Shown: positions 34,107 through 39,906 of the stretch, one piece after another
How the letters are laid out: every line of letters starts with the position of its first letter
Position numbering within the stretch: the stretch's first letter is position 1
Program-made: the position numbers and the translations under genes
Assembly (NCBI GenBank): GCA_003138485.1
Contig: PLGF01000113.1
Span: 221 to 40,126 of the forward strand
Direction: 5' to 3'
DNA: 39,906 nucleotides
DNA from: Verrucomicrobiales bacterium
GTDB taxonomy: Bacteria; Verrucomicrobiota; Verrucomicrobiia; Limisphaerales; Palsa-1400
Notes under the pieces: model-generated
What the model saw: the letters and a program-made list of their open reading frames with translations, nothing else
What the model was told of the DNA's origin: nothing
The model's database searches: none

Positions 34107-34502
34107 ATGGCAGAGATCAAAGAGTTTCTTGGCACGGGACGCCGCAAAACGGCCGTGGCACGTGTGCGCATGGCGGCCGGCTCCGGGAAGATTGTCATAA
34201 ACGGGCGGGCATTCGAAAACTATTTCGCGACCGACACTCTGCGCACGATGGTGTCCGCGCCGCTGGTGGCGACGGAAAGCGCCAGCAAATATGACATCCG
34301 GGTGAACGTGGAGGGTGGCGGCCCATGCGGGCAGGCCGGGGCGATCCGGCACGGCATAGCGCGGGCGTTGCTCCTGGTGGACGCGGCGTTGCGCCCGACG
34401 TTGAAGTCGGCGGGCCTGCTGACGCGGGACCCGCGCATGAGGGAGCGCGAGAAGTACGGCCAGCCCGGCGCGCGCAAACGCTTCCAGTACAGCAAGCGGT
34501 AA
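34107..34502 (+). CDS. rpsI: 30S ribosomal protein S9
   Basis: Small-subunit ribosomal protein, 131 residues. [26 protein letters not shown] (9-34), [20 protein letters not shown] and the basic C-terminal tail [10 protein letters not shown], which reaches the P-site tRNA, are all present. Second gene of the rplM-rpsI unit. Confidence 0.98.
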   Translation: MAEIKEFLGTGRRKTAVARVRMAAGSGKIVINGRAFENYFATDTLRTMVSAPLVATESASKYDIRVNVEGGGPCGQAGAIRHGIARALLLVDAALRPTLKSAGLLTRDPRMREREKYGQPGARKRFQYSKR

Positions 34503-34581
34503 TTGCGGAGTTGTCGCCGCCCCTTAAGACCCGAATCTTCGGTGATGTGGATGCGGACTCATCCAAGAGGCGGTGGGGCAG

Positions 34582-34711
34582 ATCAGCTTTTGTCGAGGCC
34601 TTTAGCTGTAGCGCAGACTTCCAAATCGGCGCGCCGCGCAAAGTCATCGCCGGAGCGGGCTTGGAAGCCCGCGGCACAGCAGACTTGGAAGTCTGCGCTA
34701 CAAAAGCTGAT
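34582..34711. repeat. structured palindromic repeat between rpsI and argC
   Basis: An 18-base perfect inverted repeat (34607-34624 with 34685-34702; arm TGTAGCGCAGACTTCCAA) encloses a second hairpin GCGGGCTT/AAGCCCGC (34655-34672). Outer arms ATCAGCTTTTGT (34582-34593) and ACAAAAGCTGAT (34700-34711) also pair, with about 13 extra bases on the left side. It looks like a mobile-type REP or MITE-like unit; short 'CTTGGAAG' palindrome modules of this kind are, from memory, common in verrucomicrobial genomes. No gene is seen in 34503-34791. Confidence 0.75.
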
Positions 34712-34791
34712 TTGCGCCCGAGGCGGGCCAACTGCGGACTTCGGGCTTGAATTTCCCGCTTGGCGGGAGCAGGCTTGCCATTAAAATTCCC

Positions 34792-35856
34792 ATGACACAT
34801 CAGACGAAGGTTGCCATTGTGGGCGCGTCCGGTTATTCGGGCGAAGAATTGGTCAGGCTGCTCTTGCAGCATCCGCACGCGGAACTGGCGGCGGTGACTT
34901 CCCGGCAACATGCCGGCAAGGAGTTGGGGCAGGTTTTCCGTAAGTTTGCCAATCATCCGCGCTCCCAGGGCCTGCGATTCAGCGAGCCGAAGCCGGAGCT
35001 TCTGGCCAAGGCGGCGGAGGTGGTGTTTCTGGCGCTGCCGCACGGCGTGGCGGCGGAATTCGCGGCGCCGCTGATCGGACTGGGCTGCCAGGTGATCGAC
35101 CTCAGCGCGGATTTCCGGCTGAAAAGCGCCGCGGTTTACAAGGAGTTTTACGGACAGGACCATCCCGCGCCCGAATTGCTGGAGAGGGCCGTTTATGGTT
35201 TGCCGGAGGCGCATCGTGACGAGATCGAGGAGGCATCGCTGATCGCGTCGCCGGGATGTTATCCGACAAGCATTTTGTTGCCTGTGCTGCCGCTGTTGAA
35301 GGCGGGTTTGGTGAAGAGTGGCGGGATCATTGCGGATTCGTTGAGCGGGGTAAGCGGGGCGGGGCGGAAAGTGGAGTTGGATTACCTGTTTGGGGAATGC
35401 CACGAGAGCGCGCGGGCCTACGGCATCCCCAAGCACCGGCATTTGTCGGAAATCGAGGAACAACTCAGCTTGGCGGCGGGGGAGCCGGTGGTGGTCCAGT
35501 TTACGCCGCACTTGATTCCGATCCATCGCGGCATCCTCACGACGTTGTATCTTGAGCCGGCGCGGCCGGCGGGGCAGGGGAAGGAAATGGCGGCGTTGGG
35601 GGAAGAAATTGAGGGCTGTTTCCAGGCCGCTTACGGCGCGGAGCCGTTTGTCCGGCTGCTGGATGGGAAGACACTGCCAGACACGAAATCCGTTGCGGGC
35701 AGCAACGTGATTGAGATCGCGTGGCGGTTGGACGGGCGAACCGGGCGGCTCATCGTCCTGAGCGCGATCGACAATATCACCAAGGGCGCCAGCGGCCAGG
35801 CGGTCCAAAGCATGAATATTTTGCGCGGCTTCCCGGAAACGGCGGGCTTGTGCTGA
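34792..35856 (+). CDS. argC: N-acetyl-gamma-glutamyl-phosphate reductase
   Basis: Third step of arginine synthesis, NADPH-dependent reduction of N-acetylglutamyl phosphate. The 354-residue protein has VAIVGASGYSGEELVRLL (nucleotide-binding, 7-24), VIDLSADFRL, the catalytic Cys156 in SPGCYPTS, SGVSGAGRK and PHLIPIHRGILTT. ATG 34792 is chosen as the standard start. No other arginine genes follow in the window. Confidence 0.96.
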   Translation: MTHQTKVAIVGASGYSGEELVRLLLQHPHAELAAVTSRQHAGKELGQVFRKFANHPRSQGLRFSEPKPELLAKAAEVVFLALPHGVAAEFAAPLIGLGCQVIDLSADFRLKSAAVYKEFYGQDHPAPELLERAVYGLPEAHRDEIEEASLIASPGCYPTSILLPVLPLLKAGLVKSGGIIADSLSGVSGAGRKVELDYLFGECHESARAYGIPKHRHLSEIEEQLSLAAGEPVVVQFTPHLIPIHRGILTTLYLEPARPAGQGKEMAALGEEIEGCFQAAYGAEPFVRLLDGKTLPDTKSVAGSNVIEIAWRLDGRTGRLIVLSAIDNITKGASGQAVQSMNILRGFPETAGLC

Positions 35857-35924
35857 AGGGGAGCGGTTTGAGATTTGACGTTTGAAATCTCAAACATGAC
35901 ATCCGCGCGCGTGGCGGCACTTTT

Positions 35925-36632
35925 ATGGATATATCGGCCAACCTAAACAACGTGCGCCAGCGCATTGCCGGAGCCTGCGCGCGCGCCGGGCGTCAGGCGG
36001 GGTCAGTCACGCTGTTGACGGTCTCGAAGGGGCATCCGGCGGAGACGGTTTGCGCGGCGGCGGCGGAGGGTTTGACGCTGTTTGGGGAGAATCGAGTGCA
36101 GGAAGCGCGGGTGAAGATCGGCCAATGCCCCGGCCGTCTGCAATGGCATCTGATCGGCCATTTGCAATCCAACAAATGCCGCGACGCGGTGCATTTCTTC
36201 GCCATGATCCAGAGCGTGGACAGCCTGGCGCTGGCGCTGGAGATCAACAAATGGGCGGAGAAATCCGCCCGGACGATGCCCGTTCTGATCGAGGTGAACG
36301 TCGCGGGCGAATCGAGCAAATTCGGATACGCGCCGGACAGGGTCCTGGGGGAATTGAAGCAGCTCAACGCGCTGTCGAAAATCGAAGTGCATGGGCTGAT
36401 GACGGTGGCCCCGTACGCGCCGGACCCGGAAAAGGTGCGGCCGGTGTTCCGGCGCCTGCGCGAGTTAAAAGGGCAATGCGAGGACATTCTGGGGGCGCCC
36501 CTGGCGCATCTGAGCATGGGCATGAGCGGTGATTTTGAAGTGGCGGTGGAAGAAGGAGCGACTATGATACGCCTCGGCAGCGCTTTATTAGGCCCGCGCG
36601 TCGCGCCAAAACCGCCGGCGGGCGAGGCATAA
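35925..36632 (+). CDS. yggS: YggS-family pyridoxal phosphate homeostasis protein
   Basis: A 235-residue cytoplasmic PLP-binding TIM-barrel protein that helps keep free PLP in balance. It shows TLLTVSK with the PLP-binding Lys35, FGENRVQEA (about 53-61), WHLIGHLQSNK, the HGLMTVAPYAPDPE segment and LSMGMSGDFEVAVEEGATMIRLGSALLG. It is followed after 3 bases by a small hypothetical gene, so the two are co-transcribed. Confidence 0.94.
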   Translation: MDISANLNNVRQRIAGACARAGRQAGSVTLLTVSKGHPAETVCAAAAEGLTLFGENRVQEARVKIGQCPGRLQWHLIGHLQSNKCRDAVHFFAMIQSVDSLALALEINKWAEKSARTMPVLIEVNVAGESSKFGYAPDRVLGELKQLNALSKIEVHGLMTVAPYAPDPEKVRPVFRRLRELKGQCEDILGAPLAHLSMGMSGDFEVAVEEGATMIRLGSALLGPRVAPKPPAGEA

Positions 36633-36635
36633 AAC

Positions 36636-36941
36636 ATGGATTTGACAGTCGAGACATTTCACTCGGAGATAGCCGAAGCCCTCGAAGCTTACGACAAGCA
36701 CATCGTTTGCATTGACAAGATTCCCGAAGAGTGCAAGGACGCGCTGGAATCGTTGATGGACAAGGCCATTCGCGCCTACGTCAGCCGCGGCCCGCATCTG
36801 CGCCATGGGATCGCGCTGGACAAACAGGTCACGATCATCCTGAGCCAGACGGAGAATGAGCGGCCGCTGTGCGGGATTTATTTCAATCTCCATTCCCCCT
36901 ACAAGAGAAAAACCGCCGTCAAAGCCAAGAAAGACGAGTAG
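36636..36941 (+). CDS. hypothetical protein linked to yggS
   Basis: A 101-residue soluble protein. It has an acidic helical N-terminal half (FHSEIAEALEAYDKHIVCIDKIPEECKDALESLMDKAI), then RGPHLRHGIALDKQVTIILSQTENERPLCGIYFNLHSPY and a Lys-rich tail. Not recognised. Three bases separate it from the yggS stop, so it is probably translated from the same mRNA. Confidence 0.7.
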   Translation: MDLTVETFHSEIAEALEAYDKHIVCIDKIPEECKDALESLMDKAIRAYVSRGPHLRHGIALDKQVTIILSQTENERPLCGIYFNLHSPYKRKTAVKAKKDE

Positions 36942-37037
36942 GTCCGCGCCACGGCGCCGCCGTTGACTCCCAAACGTAACCTGGTTTTTGCCTTGCCGTC
37001 GTTGCGTTTGGCCGGGCGGGGTTGATAATCCCGCACC

Positions 37038-37448
37038 ATGAAGAAGCGAATTCTGCTTGTAACCCACGAGGCCGGCGTTGTGCAGTCCGTTCCCGTCAAC
37101 CTCAGGCTGGCCGGCCACCGCGTGTTCGTGGCGGGGTGCGGCCTGGACGCCATTAAAAAAGCGCGGAACTTGCTGCCCGATTTGGTGGTCGTCGATGCGA
37201 CTTTGCCGGACATGGACGGGCCGGACGTAATCGACATGCTGCGGTGCCTGCCTTCCACCGGCTCGCTGCCCACGATGCTGTTCAAAGGGCGTCCAGGCAC
37301 CGGTCCGGGCGGGATGCCGGAGGGCGGTTTGGAACCCGGAGCGCCCGCTTCGACCGAGCTGTTGGAACGGGTGGCGCTGGCGCTTCTCCGTGAGGAGACT
37401 GAGGCCGGCCACCTGGCGGCTCAAGCAAGGGAAATGGGCGTGGTGTAA
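37038..37448 (+). CDS. degenerate response-regulator receiver domain protein
   Basis: A 136-residue single-domain protein with a CheY-like fold: RILLVTHEAGVVQSVPVNLRLAGHRV, then LLPDLVVVDATLPDMDGPDVIDML with the phosphoacceptor-type Asp53. The acidic pair that normally holds Mg near the start (VDDE) is replaced by VTHE, and the usual Thr/Ser and Lys sites are not clear (LPTMLFKGRPG). No output domain. Phosphorylation may be weak or absent, so it may work as a protein-binding module. No histidine kinase adjoins it. Confidence 0.72.
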   Translation: MKKRILLVTHEAGVVQSVPVNLRLAGHRVFVAGCGLDAIKKARNLLPDLVVVDATLPDMDGPDVIDMLRCLPSTGSLPTMLFKGRPGTGPGGMPEGGLEPGAPASTELLERVALALLREETEAGHLAAQAREMGVV

Positions 37449-37591
37449 GGGGTTGCCTCGCATGGGAATCAAGGTTTTCCTGACAGACGCTTCCGCTTCT
37501 GCTTGCTAACATTTCGTTAACTAATACGGCGAAACAGGCTTGGCGGTTTGAGACATACGCACACCGCCGGAGCGGCTTGTGCCAGTTAATG

Positions 37592-37792
37592 ATGCAATCA
37601 GCGTTTGAGTCAGTCCCCCTTCTCTGCGCCATGGGCGGCTTTCTTCTCGTTTACTCCTTCTGTATTGTCCTGGTATTCCGGCCGGAAAAAGACGGCAGAC
37701 GACGCCGCTGGCACATGCTGGATTTTATCTGGGTCCCCCTGGGCGGGCTGACCGGAATCTTCCTCATGGCGCTCTGGTGGCGGATGCACTAG
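37592..37792 (+). CDS. small two-segment membrane protein
   Basis: A 66-residue protein with two hydrophobic segments (VPLLCAMGGFLLVYSFCIVLVF and FIWVPLGGLTGIFLMALWW) around a basic loop (RPEKDGRRRRWH). G/C-rich third codon positions look coding. It could start at TTG 37577 or ATG 37589. It lies wholly antisense to the long C-terminal tail of the acyltransferase frame at 37610-38695, so one of the two frames is probably not translated here. The membrane topology makes this one the better candidate. Confidence 0.55.
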   Translation: MQSAFESVPLLCAMGGFLLVYSFCIVLVFRPEKDGRRRRWHMLDFIWVPLGGLTGIFLMALWWRMH

Positions 37793-38695
37793 CAGCCCGT
37801 TAATAAAGGTCAGCGGAACTTCGCATCGGGGGCCACGCGGCCCGCAATTCTCCCCGCAGATTGGATGTTGATGAGCACTCCCAGCGGGATGTCTCGAAGC
37901 TTCATAAAAGACACCGGCGGCGGGCGCTCCGTTCGCCATGGCCCCGGATTCCATCAAGCGCGTGACTTCCGAGTGCAATTGCCGCGCCAGTTGTTTGCGG
38001 TTGGCGCTGGCTTCGTGAAGTTGGGAAAAGCGCACTGAAACCCGCAGACCGCGCTTGCTCAACAAATTGATGAGATGCGGCAGGAGCGTCATGTCTTTCC
38101 AGTAACACACTTCCTCGGCCACGTCGCCGCCGGCCAGGTCGTAATGAATGAACGCCGCCGAAATCAGATGAGGCTGGCGGACGGCCGGTTCCAACAGGGA
38201 GGACTTGAACGGCAGCACGGTCCGGCCGTCGGAACTGGTGCCTTCCGGGAACAGAATCACAAGCGCGCCGCGGTTGAGAGCGGCTTCGATCTCATTGGCG
38301 AATTGGCCCGCTTTCGCCGGCTTCTCCCGTTTGACGAAGATCGTTCCCGCCCGGCTGGCAAACCAGCCAAAAACCGGCCACGACTTGACTTCACTTTTAG
38401 CCACGAATACCGCCGGCGCGCCAGCCGCAAGGACCACGATGTCCAGATAGCTCAGATGGTTGCAGACCAGCAGACCTTTCGACGGGATGACGCCGATGAA
38501 TTGAGGTTCAAGCCCAAAAATATGCAGCAAGCGGCGCGCGGTGGATTGCAGCCACAAACCTCGCGTCGCGGGGAAGGTCTCTTTCGAGCGCAGCGTCCAT
38601 AACCGCAGGAAGCTCCATGCGCCGAGAACCAGCACGCCGCCCAGCCAGAGCAGCCGGACGGTGACGCCGACGGGGTTGCGGAGCCACGCTTTCAT
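37610..38695 (-). CDS. olsA: PlsC-family acyltransferase, OlsA-like, with odd C-terminal run-on
   Basis: A 1-acyl-glycerol-phosphate-type acyltransferase. After an N-terminal membrane segment (LLWLGGVLVLGAWSFLRLW) come the catalytic NHLSYLD (79-85), GWFASRAGTIFVKR and the FPEGTSS motif (149-155). The domain is complete by about residue 252 (HSEVTRLMESGA). The frame then runs on for about 110 residues of Pro/His-rich sequence unlike the family and antisense to the small membrane-protein gene, which suggests a lost stop codon. Position 8 bases after an OlsB-like gene suggests OlsA, the second step of ornithine lipid synthesis; a general lysophosphatidate role cannot be excluded. Confidence 0.8.
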   Translation of the reverse strand: MKAWLRNPVGVTVRLLWLGGVLVLGAWSFLRLWTLRSKETFPATRGLWLQSTARRLLHIFGLEPQFIGVIPSKGLLVCNHLSYLDIVVLAAGAPAVFVAKSEVKSWPVFGWFASRAGTIFVKREKPAKAGQFANEIEAALNRGALVILFPEGTSSDGRTVLPFKSSLLEPAVRQPHLISAAFIHYDLAGGDVAEEVCYWKDMTLLPHLINLLSKRGLRVSVRFSQLHEASANRKQLARQLHSEVTRLMESGAMANGAPAAGVFYEASRHPAGSAHQHPICGENCGPRGPRCEVPLTFINGLLVHPPPERHEEDSGQPAQGDPDKIQHVPAASSAVFFRPEYQDNTEGVNEKKAAHGAEKGD

Positions 38696-38702
38696 GGGCG
38701 GC

Positions 38703-39491
38703 TCAGGTCAGAAAATGTTGCCGCGCACTCGGTGGCATGGCGTCCAAGTCAAGCAAGGTCAGGAAATCAATGGTTTTGAACTGGCGATCCAGGGCTGGCG
38801 GCCCGCAGATTTTGGCGCCAAGTGTCAAATAAGCGCGAAGCAGTTTGGGAACGGCGACAGGTTCGGCGCCGAATTGCTCCAGGGAACATTCACAAGCTTC
38901 CAACGGCCGGGTGCGCCAGGATGGCGGCGCCAGATGCCTGCGACAAAGGCTGGCATAGACAGAGGCCCCGACTTGCGCGTCGGTGGAGGTCAGGGAGCTG
39001 CAACCCACCAGATACCGCGCCTCCCGCTGGCAGGCGTAATCGGCGATGCCTTTCCACAGCAGGCCCAGGACCACCAGATTGCGGTGCTGGACATGGACAC
39101 AAGCCCGTCCGAGTTCAATAGTTTCCATCCGAAACGGCTCGAACATGCCGAACTCGAACTCCTGCTCACAATAATAACCACAATGCGCCGCCGCGTTCAG
39201 TCCAGTCTGCAAACGGTACGTGCCGACAATCTGGCCCGATGAGATGTGTTCGACGATGAGATGATCGCAAACGGCGTCAAAAGGGTCTTCGTCCAGACCG
39301 GTGACGTAGGACTGCGCCAATCCTTCGTTCAATTCGAGGTTGAAGACCTGGAAACGCAAGGATTGGGCGGCCCGAAGCTCATCCGCATCGCGCGCCAGCC
39401 GCGTGGTGTAGAGAGTGGGCGCGCTGCAAACCAGGCGATCAGGCTCGAATGTCGTTTTCAATGGCGGATTTTGCGCATATGGATAAGGCAA
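38703..39491 (-). CDS. olsB: OlsB-like N-acyltransferase (GNAT, ornithine lipid synthesis)
   Basis: A 262-residue GNAT-type acyltransferase expected to add a 3-hydroxyacyl chain to ornithine (or another amino acid). Family features are YTTRLARDADELRAAQSLRFQVFNLE at about 28-53, DEDPFDAVCDHLIVEH, GQIVGTYRLQTG, ETIELGRACVHVQHRN and the late LRAYLTLGAKICGPPALDRQFKTIDFLTLLDL, which is typical for OlsB-type proteins. The start is TTG 39491; no ATG is available upstream in this frame. With the acyltransferase 8 bases downstream it forms an aminolipid operon, phosphorus-free membrane lipids useful under phosphate shortage. Confidence 0.87.
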   Translation of the reverse strand: MPYPYAQNPPLKTTFEPDRLVCSAPTLYTTRLARDADELRAAQSLRFQVFNLELNEGLAQSYVTGLDEDPFDAVCDHLIVEHISSGQIVGTYRLQTGLNAAAHCGYYCEQEFEFGMFEPFRMETIELGRACVHVQHRNLVVLGLLWKGIADYACQREARYLVGCSSLTSTDAQVGASVYASLCRRHLAPPSWRTRPLEACECSLEQFGAEPVAVPKLLRAYLTLGAKICGPPALDRQFKTIDFLTLLDLDAMPPSARQHFLT

Positions 39492-39618
39492 CTTAATGGC
39501 TGTCAGGTTACAAGTGGGCGAATTCTTTGATAGCGTGAGGACGGAATGCGGACGGCTTTATGAATACTGATAACTCACCGGAGCATCTCACAGGCGCATG
39601 TCAGTTTTTGAACACGCC

Positions 39619-39718
39619 CGGCTCGGCAGAAGGCCCCGCCCTTGCCATAAACGCCTCGGTAGGGCGACGCTCCTGCGGAGCCGCTCCCTTTTCCCTAAAT
39701 ACCGCTCCCGCCGAGCCG
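39619..39718. repeat. palindromic repeat unit in the right-end non-coding region
   Basis: Inverted arms CGGCTCGGC (39619-39627) and GCCGAGCCG (39710-39718) enclose a GCTCC-TGC-GGAGC hairpin (39669-39681). A tandem TGCATAAGCC pair follows near 39841-39860. The rest of 39492-39906 shows no convincing gene; the short frames there are chance frames over this repeat. Confidence 0.5.
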
Positions 39719-39906
39719 TATGCCTGGCATCCCTCAAAAACTTCCAAATTCTGAGTTGCATGTCCTTGATTATCAACGATCTCAAGCTTGCCTGGCCCGC
39801 GCAAGCGCCCCAGCCCCCGCGCTTTTTATCATGCACAAGGGTGCATAAGCCTGCATAAGCCCGCGCATTTTCACCAAACCCAGGGGGCGGTTCCGCGCCC
39901 GCAAAC

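Noticed and set aside
34195-35808. 537-codon minus-strand frame
   Set aside because: Antisense to rpsI, the repeat and argC; no family features.
39560-39754. 64-codon plus-strand frame
   Set aside because: It mostly translates the palindromic repeat, and overlapping frames on both strands are equally open.

Overview
The window looks like a chromosomal segment of a GC-rich verrucomicrobial bacterium, probably of the Pedosphaera/Limisphaera group (subdivision 3). This is inferred from two pseudopilin-type proteins with the FTLxELLV(V/A)IA signature and H-X9-DG-like tails, a secreted protein ending in a long 'NWNY..SSPDL..W..FYRV' domain, many TTG/GTG starts with stop/start overlaps, and a core of ordinary housekeeping genes. 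No rRNA, tRNA or CRISPR array was seen.

Layout. 1-2.3 kb is the right part of an IS1595-type mobile element. It has a transposase (running off the left edge) preceded by three tightly packed small genes and a near-consensus promoter with an operator-like inverted repeat. It abuts, and seems to have truncated, a nucleotidyltransferase gene that also carries a frameshift. 3.3-6.6 kb holds a flavin reductase-like protein, an NTF2-like membrane protein, a Tat/lipoprotein metallophosphoesterase and a family 2 glycosyltransferase. 6.7-9.0 kb is the most striking part: a well-formed cobalamin riboswitch, then a rho-independent terminator with a competing helix, then a secreted protein and a pseudopilin carrying an N-terminal cysteine-rich CWC domain. 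9.1-17.5 kb contains a small lipoprotein, a secreted beta-helix protein with yajQ, purF, an S41 peptidase lipoprotein and an ABC-2 type permease.

17.7-20.2 kb is visibly AT-richer. It holds a decayed zinc-ribbon gene, a MauE/DoxX-like membrane protein, an exported protein and a small membrane protein, and may be acquired DNA. 20.2-24.0 kb carries def, a PfkB-type kinase, parB (no parA beside it), a DUF309 protein and leuD (no leuC beside it). 24.1-29.4 kb is an assimilatory sulfate reduction operon: cysI, cysH (with the iron-sulfur Cys pairs of APS-type reductases), cysD and a fused cysN-cysC.

29.4-32.8 kb (minus strand) is a four-gene operon of an ECF sigma factor, a small one-pass membrane protein, a large membrane-anchored protein and a pseudopilin interrupted by an in-frame TAG. 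32.9-33.5 kb is a DUF433/DUF5615 toxin-antitoxin-like pair. rplM-rpsI-argC-yggS follow, with a structured palindromic repeat between rpsI and argC, then a small conserved-looking gene and a degenerate receiver-domain protein. The right end carries olsB-olsA-like acyltransferases for ornithine lipids. The olsA reading frame runs on about 110 codons past its domain, antisense to a small membrane-protein gene. The last 400 bases hold only repeats.

All calls come from reading the sequence and remembered family signatures; no database search was run.
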